Of a DNA stretch of 8,093 nucleotides, positions 1 through 6,668 are shown piece by piece. Below the pieces are notes generated by a model. The model was not told the DNA's origin and ran no database searches. It saw only the letters and a program-made list of their open reading frames with translations. Both the position numbers and the translations under genes were made by a program. Origin of the DNA: a bacterium (GTDB lineage: Bacteria > Spirochaetota > Spirochaetia > Treponematales > Rectinemataceae). Numbering within the stretch: the first letter of the stretch is position 1; every line of letters begins with the position of its first letter. The stretch lies in NCBI GenBank assembly GCA_021813065.1, contig JAKALZ010000071.1, positions 1-8,093 of the forward strand, in the 5' to 3' direction.

Positions 1-719
1 CGGCGAGTTATGACTCCATTCCGAAGGACCCCTTCGGACCATTTCCGATCGACGAGATCGGCGCCACGGTGGCGGCGAGGCGCCCTCAGCTCTTGATCCT
101 TTCGAGTCCGGACAATCCTTCGGGGCGCGTCCTCACGCGCGATGAGCTCGCGTGTATCGCGGCGGCCTGCGCCGAGTCAGGAACCATTTTCATTTTCGAC
201 GTAACTTATGGTGACTTCTCACCTTCAAGCGCGACACCCGCTGACGCCTTCGAGTTCTCCAACGTCCTCGTGTCAGGCAGTTTTTCAAAGTCGAGAGGGC
301 TCGCGGGCTTCCGCATCGGGTACATCGCGGGCAATATGGAGATGAAGGACATCATCGCGCGGCTCGCGGAGGCTGGCCCCCCCTACTCGCTCTCGAGCTC
401 CGCGATCGAAGCCGGACGAAAAGCGCTCGCCCTCGAACCCGAGACCGTGGCGCGCTTTGTCGGCGAAATTCAACACGAAGCGCGCAGCCTGCGCGAGATG
501 CTCTTGGGGATGGGATATCGCGTTTCGGAGAGCGAGGCGAACTTTATTCTCGTCCAGACCGAGACAGCGGTCGAATTTGCGCGCGCGCTCCGCGAAAAGG
601 GCATTCTCGTGCGCACCTGGGACGCGAAGCCAGGCTACGAGGGCCTTGTGCGGATCACCGTGCCCGGCGACCCGGAAGAGTTCGAGGAACTGGCGCGCGC
701 GATCGCGTCGATTCGATGA
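1..719 (+). CDS. hisC: Histidinol-phosphate aminotransferase, C-terminal part (5' end outside window)
   Basis: This PLP-dependent class I/II aminotransferase makes histidinol phosphate from imidazole-acetol phosphate and glutamate in the cytoplasm. The reading frame is open from base 3, so the true start lies upstream; 238 residues are visible of about 350 usual for the family. Visible motifs are SSPDNPSG (equivalent to the family NPNNPTG), FDVTYGDF (the Asp and Tyr that contact PLP), and SGSFSKSRGLAGFRIGY, in which the Lys codon at 288-290 is the expected Schiff-base lysine and the Arg of GFRIGY is the phosphate-binding one. ANFILVQ and LVRITVPG near the end match the C-terminal domain. DVTY in place of the usual DEAY is a mild deviation. 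The TGA stop at 717-719 lies 17 nt before the preferred hisB start. Aminotransferases of this fold vary in substrate, but the his operon context makes HisC the clear call. Confidence 0.93.
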   Translation, partial: ASYDSIPKDPFGPFPIDEIGATVAARRPQLLILSSPDNPSGRVLTRDELACIAAACAESGTIFIFDVTYGDFSPSSATPADAFEFSNVLVSGSFSKSRGLAGFRIGYIAGNMEMKDIIARLAEAGPPYSLSSSAIEAGRKALALEPETVARFVGEIQHEARSLREMLLGMGYRVSESEANFILVQTETAVEFARALREKGILVRTWDAKPGYEGLVRITVPGDPEEFEELARAIASIR

Positions 720-723
720 CACA

Positions 724-730
724 GGGAGGT
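724..730 (+). promoter_or_regulatory. Ribosome binding site deciding the hisB start
   Basis: GGGAGGT lies 6 nt before the ATG at 737. An in-frame ATG at 716 overlaps the hisC stop as ATGA but has no purine-rich sequence before it, so 737 is preferred. Confidence 0.75.
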
Positions 731-736
731 AGGATC

Positions 737-1351
737 ATGCCAGAAAAAATAAAAACCGCCACAGTGCAACGCGTCACCAAAGAGACGACTATCCAGCTGA
801 CGCTCGCCCTGGAGCCGGGACCGATCGAGATTAAAACCGGCATCGGATTCTTTGACCACATGCTGAACCAGCTCGCCTTCCACGCAGGGTGGAGCCTCAA
901 GGTGAACTGTACGGGCGACCTCAACGTTGACGACCACCACAGCGTCGAAGACACCGCGATCGCGCTGGGGAAAGCATTCGCGGAGCTCGTGCCTTCGGGA
1001 GCAGGGAGAGCGCGCTTTGGATACGCCTACGCGCCGATGGATGAAGCGTTGGCGCGCGCGGTGCTCGATATTTCAGGCAGAAGCTGGTGCGCGCTGTCGG
1101 GCGGCTTCTCCGCGCCCTCGATCGGGACCCTCTCGACTTCGAACATCGCGCACTTCTTTCAGAGCTTCGCGGCAAACGCCGCTCTCACCCTTCACCTCGA
1201 CATACTGCGCGGCGAGAACGACCACCACAGGGCTGAGGCGCTCTTCAAGGCGGCCGCGCTCGCGTTCAGGGCAGCCCTCGAGCCGCGCGCCGACGCGCGC
1301 GGAAGCACCAAGGGCGAAGCGAGCCTTGACCTGCGCGGAGTCCGCACATGA
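737..1351 (+). CDS. hisB: Imidazoleglycerol-phosphate dehydratase, monofunctional
   Basis: The enzyme dehydrates imidazole glycerol phosphate to imidazole-acetol phosphate, using two manganese ions in a 24-subunit complex (family knowledge). The 204-residue product has the usual monofunctional length. Metal-ligand motifs are all present: FFDHML (His41), DDHHSVED (residues 65-72) and the second-half copy NDHHRAE (His163, His164, Glu167), reflecting the internal duplication of the fold. The C-terminal STKGEASL matches the family STKG motif. There is no N-terminal HAD phosphatase domain as in enterobacterial HisB, so histidinol phosphate must be dephosphorylated by a separate enzyme not seen here. 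The start at 737 is chosen for its Shine-Dalgarno sequence; a start at 716 would add seven residues (MTQGGRI) not typical of the family. The stop overlaps the hisH start as ATGA (1348-1351). Confidence 0.96.
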   Translation: MPEKIKTATVQRVTKETTIQLTLALEPGPIEIKTGIGFFDHMLNQLAFHAGWSLKVNCTGDLNVDDHHSVEDTAIALGKAFAELVPSGAGRARFGYAYAPMDEALARAVLDISGRSWCALSGGFSAPSIGTLSTSNIAHFFQSFAANAALTLHLDILRGENDHHRAEALFKAAALAFRAALEPRADARGSTKGEASLDLRGVRT

Positions 1352-2046
1352 TCGAGCGGCCAAAACTCATCATTGTCGAGACAGGAGTGGCGAACCTCGC
1401 CTCGGTGCGCGCACTTGCCGAACGACTGGATCTCGAGCCTGAGGTAAGCGGTGACCCGGAGCTTGTGGCGCGCGCGCCAGTCGTGATTTTGCCGGGTGTC
1501 GGCGCATTCGGCCCCGCGATGGAAAAGCTCGCGGGAGCTAAACTCGTCCGCGCGATGCGCGCGCGTGTCAGCGCCGGCCTGCCAACCGCGGGCATCTGCC
1601 TCGGCATGCAGCTCTTCTTTGAAGAGAGCGAAGAGTCTCCCGGCATCCGCGGCCTCGGCATTTTGAAAGGAAAAGTAACGCGGCTTCCGACGGCGCTCCC
1701 CCTTCCTCAGCTCGGATGGAACAGGATCGAGCCCGAAAAGAGCGCGCGCCTCCTCGAACGGGGATGGGTGTACTTTGCGAACAGCTATGGCGTGGATGCG
1801 GCGAACCTTGCCGCATTGAACTATGCGGAAGCTGGCGAGGGTACGACAAGCCAGCACCAATCGCGCTTTGAGTTTTTCTCCGCGACCACCACCTACGGCG
1901 CCCCCTTCATTTCGGCCATTGAAGGCTGGAGCGAGAACAAGCCCAGTCTCATTCTCTGCCAGTTCCATCCCGAACTCTCGGGCCGCTTTGGCACAGAACT
2001 CTTTGCGCGCTGGCTTGAACTCAATAGCATTCGGAGGGAAGCATGA
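1348..2046 (+). CDS. hisH: Imidazole glycerol phosphate synthase, glutamine amidotransferase subunit
   Basis: This class I glutaminase releases ammonia from glutamine and channels it to HisF. The catalytic triad is visible: Cys84 in AGICLGMQLF, and His207 and Glu209 in QFHPELSG. The oxyanion-strand motif PGVGAF is at residues 49-54 and PLPQLGWN at 118-125. The start resembles the variant with ETGVANLASV rather than DYGxGN, close to the DTGCANL form of gammaproteobacterial HisH. At 232 residues it is about 30 longer than usual; most of the excess lies between the YFANSY segment (142-147) and TTYG (181-184), where families normally have only about 12 residues. The His of the usual HSY segment is Asn here. 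The start has GGAG 7 nt upstream, and the stop overlaps hisF as ATGA (2043-2046), fitting 1:1 production of the two subunits. Confidence 0.95.
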   Translation: MIERPKLIIVETGVANLASVRALAERLDLEPEVSGDPELVARAPVVILPGVGAFGPAMEKLAGAKLVRAMRARVSAGLPTAGICLGMQLFFEESEESPGIRGLGILKGKVTRLPTALPLPQLGWNRIEPEKSARLLERGWVYFANSYGVDAANLAALNYAEAGEGTTSQHQSRFEFFSATTTYGAPFISAIEGWSENKPSLILCQFHPELSGRFGTELFARWLELNSIRREA

Positions 2047-2810
2047 GCGGACTCGCGGTTCGAATCATTCCCTGCCTCGACTTCAAGGATGGCAGAGTCG
2101 TCAAAGGCATCAAATTCGAAAACCTCATCGACTCAGGCGATCCTCTTGAGCGCGCACTCGTGTACGAGGAACAAAGTGCCGACGAACTCACGTTCCTCGA
2201 CATAAGCGCTACGGTTGAGGGCAGAAAGACCATGGCCGCGGAAGTGGCGCGCATCCGGAAGCGACTCTCTATTCCCATCACCGTGGGAGGCGGCATAGGA
2301 TCGGTCGGCGACGCCGCGCGGCTTCTCGAGTCGGGCGCGGATCGCGTGTCGGTGAACAGCGCCGCCGTGCGCAATCCTTCGATTGTCGACCAGATCGCGG
2401 GCCAGTTCGGCGTGCAGTGCGCGGTGGTCGCCATCGACGCGGCGAAAAACGACACCATGCCCTCTGGTTACGAGGTGAAGATTGCCGCCGGCGCGGTAGC
2501 TACAGGACTCGACGCGGTGGCGTGGGCGCGCGAAGCAGCATCTCGAGGCGCGGGCGAAATTCTCCTCACCTCGATCGATCGCGACGGCACGAATCTCGGC
2601 TACGAGCGCGAACTCACGCGCCGTGTCGCGCGCGCGGTGGGCATTCCCGTCGTCGCGTCGGGAGGCGCGTCAAAACTCGAGCACTTTCTCGAGGGCTACC
2701 AGAGCGGCGCATCCGCGCTCCTTGCCGCAGGCATCTTTCATCGCGGTGAAGTTTCTATTATTGAAATAAAAAAGTATCTTGCATCGCACAACGTGGAGGT
2801 GAGACTATGA
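2043..2810 (+). CDS. hisF: Imidazole glycerol phosphate synthase, cyclase subunit
   Basis: This (beta/alpha)8 barrel uses ammonia from HisH to convert PRFAR to imidazole glycerol phosphate and AICAR. The 255-residue length is typical. The two catalytic aspartates are Asp13 (in [15 protein letters not shown]) and Asp132 (in VVAIDAAKN). Phosphate-binding turns are VGGGIGS (81-87) and SVNSAA (103-108) in the first half-barrel, and ASGGAS (205-210) with AAGIFH (228-233) in the second. [11 protein letters not shown] (173-183) is the expected beta-6 segment. A strong GGAGGG lies 4 nt before the ATG. The stop overlaps the next gene's start as ATGA (2807-2810). Nothing in the sequence suggests loss of function. 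Confidence 0.97.
   Translation: MSGLAVRIIPCLDFKDGRVVKGIKFENLIDSGDPLERALVYEEQSADELTFLDISATVEGRKTMAAEVARIRKRLSIPITVGGGIGSVGDAARLLESGADRVSVNSAAVRNPSIVDQIAGQFGVQCAVVAIDAAKNDTMPSGYEVKIAAGAVATGLDAVAWAREAASRGAGEILLTSIDRDGTNLGYERELTRRVARAVGIPVVASGGASKLEHFLEGYQSGASALLAAGIFHRGEVSIIEIKKYLASHNVEVRL
2795..2802 (+). promoter_or_regulatory. Strong ribosome binding site of the hisA-hisIE fusion gene
   Basis: GGAGGTGA, a full match to the usual 16S rRNA 3' end, lies 4 nt before the ATG at 2807 and inside the hisF coding region. It supports independent strong initiation of the fusion gene in addition to coupling. Confidence 0.7.
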
Positions 2811-4120
2811 TCGTCCCCAGTATCGATATCATGAACGGACGCGCGGTGCAGCTGCGCGGAGGAAAGCAGGCGCCGCTCGACGCGGGAGATCCTCTCGAAC
2901 TCGCCGAGCGTTACTCAAGAGTGGGAGAATTCGCGGTAGTCGATCTCGACGCCGCGATGGGCAAGGGCTCGAACCGCGAACTCATCCTCGATCTCTGCAG
3001 AAATTATGCGGTGAGAGTCGGAGGCGGCATCCGAACGCTCGAACTCGCGCTCGAATATCTCAACGCGGGAGCGCGCTCGATCATGCTTGGAACCGCGGCG
3101 AAACCCGAATTTCTCTCGAACCTGCCGAAGGAGAGGCTCATCGCGGCTCTCGACAGCAAGAATGAGACCATCATGGTGGAAGGCTGGGCCACACCGCGCG
3201 ATGGTACTGTCGGCGACGCGATCGAGACGCTCACTCCCTATGTCGCGGGCTTCCTTGTGACCTTCATCGAGACTGAGGGCGATCAGTGCGGCATCGACCT
3301 CGAGCGCGCGAAAGCGCTGATGAAGAGAGCGCCATCGAGCAAATTCACCTTCGCGGGCGGAGCCGCAGGAGGCGCGCGGGGCATAGCTGACATCGCCACG
3401 CTCGATGCGCTTGGCGCGGACATCCAGGCGGGCACGTCTCTTGTGCTCGGCGATCTCTCGCTCGCGGACGCTTTTGCGGCGCCCCTTAAAAGCGATCGTT
3501 CCGATGGCCTCTGGCCGACACTCGTGTGCGACGAATCCGGAAAATCGCTCGGGCTCGTGTACTCGAACCGCGAAAGCCTCAAGTTCGCCCTCGAGACCGG
3601 CAGGGGCACCTACCACTCACGCTCGCGCGGGCTCTGGGTCAAAGGCGAATCGTCGGGCAACGGACAGACGCTCATCCGCGCCGATCTCGACTGCGACCGT
3701 GACGCGATCCGTTTTACGGTGCGCCAAGATGGCGTGGGATTCTGCCACCTCGGACGCCGCACCTGCTTCGACGACGGATACGGCCTCGAAAAGCTCAACC
3801 GCACCATCACCCAACGCATGAAGGACGCGCCGCAGGGTTCCTACACGCGGAGGCTTTTCACCGACGAAAAGCTTCTTGCTTCGAAACTCCGCGAGGAAGC
3901 ACAGGAACTCGTCGACGCGAAGACCAAGGATGAAGCCGTCTTCGAAGCTGCCGATGTCATGTACTTCTCGCTTGTCAGAGTAATAAGCATGGGAGGCAGC
4001 CTTGCCGATATTGAGGCTGAGCTGGAGCGGCGCTCTCTGAGGGTTACCCGGAGGCCAGGAAACGCAAAGCCCGGATTTGAAGGTCCTGAAGGAACGAGCG
4101 AATGGAAAAGCATACATTGA
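2807..4120 (+). CDS. HisA-HisI-HisE fusion: ProFAR isomerase / PRA cyclohydrolase / PR-ATP pyrophosphohydrolase
   Basis: The 437-residue protein joins three domains. Residues 1-226 are a HisA barrel: catalytic Asp7 (VPSIDIMNGR), phosphate turn VGGGIRT (71-77), GTAA (95-98), second Asp116 in ALDSKN, Thr152 in VTFIETEG, and AGGA (183-186). Residues 229-325 are HisI: SRSRGLWVKGESSGNGQ, the metal-binding DCDRD (295-299), and the zinc cysteines of GFCHLGRRTCF (Cys313, Cys320). Residues 329-420 are HisE: SYTRRLF, REEAQE (Glu364, Glu367) and EAAD (Glu380, Asp383), the ExxE/ExxD metal set of MazG-like pyrophosphohydrolases. All three active sites look intact, so three early steps should be carried by one cytoplasmic chain. 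The HisI-HisE half resembles fungal HIS4 (RxDGL, LGLVYS, GFCHL, SYTRRLF, VTRR..NAKP) as I remember it, more than bacterial HisIE (AYMN, ACHTG, SYTAKL). There is no stop or frame change between domains. The gene overlaps hisD by 19 nt. Confidence 0.93.
   Translation: MIVPSIDIMNGRAVQLRGGKQAPLDAGDPLELAERYSRVGEFAVVDLDAAMGKGSNRELILDLCRNYAVRVGGGIRTLELALEYLNAGARSIMLGTAAKPEFLSNLPKERLIAALDSKNETIMVEGWATPRDGTVGDAIETLTPYVAGFLVTFIETEGDQCGIDLERAKALMKRAPSSKFTFAGGAAGGARGIADIATLDALGADIQAGTSLVLGDLSLADAFAAPLKSDRSDGLWPTLVCDESGKSLGLVYSNRESLKFALETGRGTYHSRSRGLWVKGESSGNGQTLIRADLDCDRDAIRFTVRQDGVGFCHLGRRTCFDDGYGLEKLNRTITQRMKDAPQGSYTRRLFTDEKLLASKLREEAQELVDAKTKDEAVFEAADVMYFSLVRVISMGGSLADIEAELERRSLRVTRRPGNAKPGFEGPEGTSEWKSIH
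4089..4093 (+). promoter_or_regulatory. Ribosome binding site of hisD
   Basis: AAGGA lies 8 nt before the ATG at 4102, inside the end of the preceding fusion gene. It supports the start that gives the 19-nt overlap, over the later in-frame TTG at 4117. Confidence 0.55.
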
Positions 4121-5586
4121 GGAAAATCTCAATTGAAGAGATTCCGGAGCCCTCGCTTCGACTGTTCGACCCTGATGTCGACGCAGTAGCGCGCAACGCG
4201 ATCGAACGCGTACGGACTGGCGGCGAAGCCGCCCTCCGCGAAATGGCAGTCAAATTCGACAGCCTCGGTCAAGACGCGCCACTCGTCATTTCGCGCAAAG
4301 AGATGAAAGCCGCCTACGATGCGCTTCCGCCTGAAACCGCGGCGCTCCTGGGGCGCGCCAAAGACCGCATCGCGGCCTTTGCGGCCGCCCAGCGCGCGTG
4401 TCTAGCGCCGCTCGATATGGCGATCGGCGAAGAGGGCGCGGCAGAAGCGAGCCTGCGTTCCGGTACAGGCGCGGGCGCCAGCGCACCAGCCTCCGCGCCG
4501 CAAAGTGCGCAAGCTACCAGCGCACCAGCCAGCGCAGCAGGCGCAGCACTGCGAAGTGCGCAGGAGGCCAGCGAACAGGACGCCGCACAGACACGCGCGC
4601 AAGTCGGCCGCCACGGGCACGACTTCGTGCCCGTGGCGCGCGCGGGATGCTATGTGCCAGGCGGTGCCTTCCCCCTTCCTTCGAGTGCCCTGATGACCAT
4701 CGTACCCGCGAAAGTTGCCGGCGTCGCTGAAGTCTGGGCCGCCGGGCCCAAACCGAGCCGTGAAACATTGGCAGCGGCCTGGCTCGCGGGTGCCGACGGC
4801 TTTCTGCGGTGCGGCGGCTCCCACGCGATCGCTGCCCTCGCCTTTGGTGTCGCCGTTACCAAGTGTGATGTCATCGTCGGTCCTGGCGGCAAATATGTCG
4901 CCGCCGCGAAGCGTTTGCTCTTCGGTGTCGTCGGCACGGAGGCACCCGCAGGGCCTTCGGAACTCCTCGTCATCGCAGATGAAAGCGCCGACCCAAGGCT
5001 TATCGCGGCCGACCTTCTCGCGCAGGCCGAGCACTCGACGGACGCCATGCCCGCGCTCATCGCTACAGACTCCGCGCTCGCGAACCGCGTCGAGGCCGAG
5101 CTTGAGCGCCAGCTCGAGGAGCTGCCCGAACCGAACAAGAGCATCGCGCGCGCTGCCCTCGCGAACGGCTTCCTCTGCGTCGAACCTGATCTCGAACGCG
5201 CCGCCGAGGGCGCCAATCGATGCGCGCCCGAGCACCTCGAACTCGCGGTCGCGTCCCCGCGCGCTCTCTCGACGCGCATCAAGAACGCGGGCGCACTTTT
5301 TTTGGAATCCGGTTCAGCTGAAGTATTCGGCGATTACGGCGTGGGCCCCAACCATACTTTGCCCACAGGGGGAGCGTCGAAATTCGCGGCCGGCCTTTCC
5401 GTGCTGCACTTTTTGCGCGCGCGCACCTGGCTCGAAGTCGACGATCCTCGGTCGCTCATCGAAGATACCGCCGCATTTGCGCGCATTGAAGGCCTTGAAG
5501 CGCACGCGCGGGCCGCAGAGGCAAGAAGAGCCTCCAGACGCGACAGAGAGAAGCGCAATTTTCCTTACCTAGACGATGTGCTTTGA
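4102..5586 (+). CDS. hisD: Histidinol dehydrogenase with low-complexity insertion and altered NAD site
   Basis: The enzyme oxidises histidinol to histidine with two NAD+ and a zinc ion. The zinc ligands of the family are all found: Gln308 and His311 (AQAEH), Asp411 (GDYGVGPNHTLPT) and His468 (EGLEAH). The catalytic pair Glu377-His378 (APEH), substrate Ser286 (AGPSE) and Glu463 are also kept. At 494 residues it is about 60 longer than the usual 430-440. The excess is an Ala/Ser/Gly/Gln-rich stretch at about residues 113-168, just before the conserved segment with YVPGG (184-188). Of the NAD-contact residues known in E. coli HisD (Tyr130, Gln188, Asn211), Tyr184 is kept, but the Gln is His241 (CGGSHAIAALAFG instead of GGAQAIAALAYG) and the Asn is Gly263 (GPGG instead of GPGN). 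A HisD-like dehydrogenase of other specificity is possible, but the operon and intact zinc site favour HisD. The gene ends the his operon. Confidence 0.92.
   Translation: MEKHTLRKISIEEIPEPSLRLFDPDVDAVARNAIERVRTGGEAALREMAVKFDSLGQDAPLVISRKEMKAAYDALPPETAALLGRAKDRIAAFAAAQRACLAPLDMAIGEEGAAEASLRSGTGAGASAPASAPQSAQATSAPASAAGAALRSAQEASEQDAAQTRAQVGRHGHDFVPVARAGCYVPGGAFPLPSSALMTIVPAKVAGVAEVWAAGPKPSRETLAAAWLAGADGFLRCGGSHAIAALAFGVAVTKCDVIVGPGGKYVAAAKRLLFGVVGTEAPAGPSELLVIADESADPRLIAADLLAQAEHSTDAMPALIATDSALANRVEAELERQLEELPEPNKSIARAALANGFLCVEPDLERAAEGANRCAPEHLELAVASPRALSTRIKNAGALFLESGSAEVFGDYGVGPNHTLPTGGASKFAAGLSVLHFLRARTWLEVDDPRSLIEDTAAFARIEGLEAHARAAEARRASRRDREKRNFPYLDDVL
4478..4573 (+). repeat. Imperfect in-frame tandem repeats inside hisD
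   Basis: The 14-mer CCAGCGCACCAGCC occurs at 4478-4491 and 4517-4530, 39 nt (13 codons) apart. The 9-mer AAGTGCGCA occurs at 4503-4511 and 4554-4562, 51 nt (17 codons) apart, inside a 23-nt match of 18 identical bases (4500-4522 and 4551-4573). Both periods are multiples of three. They encode the SAPAS/SAQ-type repeats of the HisD insertion and look like products of in-frame slippage. Confidence 0.75.
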
Positions 5587-5711
5587 GGCTTCATTCAGCG
5601 TAGGCGATGAATTCCGCTTATTTCCTCTCCCTCAACGAAAATGTATTTGAGACTCCGCTAGGGATAGCGCTGCGTCCTCGATTCGTTCACATGGTTCCTG
5701 GGTTCTTCGAA
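5587..5711. other. Intergenic region between convergent genes
   Basis: These 125 bp separate the hisD stop from the stop of the - strand TIM-barrel gene and are visibly less GC-rich than the flanking genes. The best hairpin is CGCTA-GGGA-TAGCG (5656-5669), a 5-bp stem without a following T-run on either strand, so a classical intrinsic terminator is not supported. I see no gene here. Confidence 0.5.
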
Positions 5712-6668
5712 TCAGCCTAGGCTGTCAATCCTGGCGCGGAAAGCCTCGACATGCTCCTTGAAATCCGCCCAGAAACGGAACTCGAGCTCCAGCATGAAAG
5801 TGCCAGCGTAACCTGACGCGAGCAGGATCCGAAGGGCATCATCTATTGGGATGAGTCCTTCCCCCGGAGGGAGGTGTAGATCTCCGAGTCCATACGGCAG
5901 TCTTTGGATGTACGGCTCGCCTGCGTCGATCTTGCCAAAATTATCGTGAATGTGCGCGTGAAGTGCCTTGGGCGCGAGACGGCGCAGCGCACCGAGGTAG
6001 TCGAAGCCAAAGCAGCGGGAAGAGAGAAAAAGGTGACCGATATCCAGTGTCAGCCCCACGTTAGGCCGGCCAATCTGCTCGATCTGAGAGAGAAGAGCCT
6101 CAGGTTCGCAGCCATAGGTAGCAAGGCCAGAGAGGCTATAGAGATTCGGGTTCTCCACCCCAATGGAAAGGCCGTAACTCGCCGCTTCTTCGCCCAGTCG
6201 AGCCAATGCTTCCGCATCCTCCGCAAAGAGCGCGGCTTTCAGACGATCCCTATCGCGCGTTCCATAACGCGGGAACCAAAGCCTCTCGATGGCTGCCACA
6301 TCGAAAGGAGCCGCGCTCGCATGGTAGACGAGCGTTGAGGCTCCGATCTTCGCGGCAAAAGCGAGGCCTGCGCGGAAGACTTCGGTGTATATTTCCCTTC
6401 GGTCGCTGTCCAGGAGATTGAGGACAAAGGGAAGATGAAGGCTGTACCCCATCGCGAAGGATGAGGTGATACTTTTCACCCTCGCGAGCCGCCTCGGGTT
6501 GAGACGTCCGTTCACGACAAGATCCATTGAGTGCAAGATGATTTCCGCGACATCGGCTCCTGAGGCGGCAACTAAGGAAAGCTCTTCCTCGAAGCGACGC
6601 TCGTCGCCGTCGATGAGGTCCGCGTTCGTGCTGATGCCGACGCGGCAACGTGCGGTTTCCGCGCTCAT
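5712..6668 (-). CDS. Sugar phosphate isomerase/epimerase-like TIM-barrel protein
   Basis: The 318-residue product fits the xylose isomerase-like / AP endonuclease 2 superfamily (PF01261 type). These are metal-dependent TIM barrels that isomerise or epimerise sugars and related polyols, or act in other small-molecule pathways. Expected barrel residues are visible: His78 (SLHLPF), His116 (LVYHAS), Glu172 (IGVENPN), Asp209 and His212 (LTLDIGH), His237/His239 (LHAHIHDN), His265 (GDLHLPPGEG) and Glu294 (FMLELEF). The glutamate/aspartate/histidine set suggests a divalent metal site. No signal peptide is seen, so it should be cytoplasmic. The start at 6668 overlaps the ATPase gene stop as ATGA and has AAGGAAG 5 nt upstream; a TTG start at 6695 would be weaker. 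The coupling suggests it acts on what the ABC transporter imports. The exact substrate is not recognisable, and an endonuclease IV role is unlikely given the closeness to the isomerase branch motifs. Confidence 0.82.
   Translation of the reverse strand: MSAETARCRVGISTNADLIDGDERRFEEELSLVAASGADVAEIILHSMDLVVNGRLNPRRLARVKSITSSFAMGYSLHLPFVLNLLDSDRREIYTEVFRAGLAFAAKIGASTLVYHASAAPFDVAAIERLWFPRYGTRDRDRLKAALFAEDAEALARLGEEAASYGLSIGVENPNLYSLSGLATYGCEPEALLSQIEQIGRPNVGLTLDIGHLFLSSRCFGFDYLGALRRLAPKALHAHIHDNFGKIDAGEPYIQRLPYGLGDLHLPPGEGLIPIDDALRILLASGYAGTFMLELEFRFWADFKEHVEAFRARIDSLG

Noticed and set aside
716..736. hisB start at 716, giving an ATGA overlap with hisC as at the other junctions
   Set aside because: No Shine-Dalgarno sequence precedes it, while GGGAGGT stands 6 nt before the ATG at 737. 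The alternative cannot be fully excluded.
1192..1968. A 258-codon open frame on the - strand opposite hisB and hisH
   Set aside because: It lies opposite two clear his genes, gives no recognisable motifs, and long antisense frames are expected in GC-rich coding DNA. The same applies to the frames opposite hisA-IE and hisD and to the 285-codon + frame at 4715-5572.
4100..4120. Programmed -1 frameshift that would fuse HisA-IE to HisD
   Set aside because: The overlap has the right frame relation, but the A-run (TGG AAA AGC in the upstream frame) is not a slippery heptamer in that frame, and hisD has its own start and ribosome binding site.
5656..5669. Hairpin CGCTA-GGGA-TAGCG as hisD terminator
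   Set aside because: The stem is only 5 bp and no T-run follows on either strand.
5713..5724. 12-bp palindrome CAGCCTAGGCTG at the end of the TIM-barrel gene
   Set aside because: It overlaps the last codons and stop of a gene, has no loop or T-run for a terminator, and a single palindrome of this size is weak evidence for an operator.
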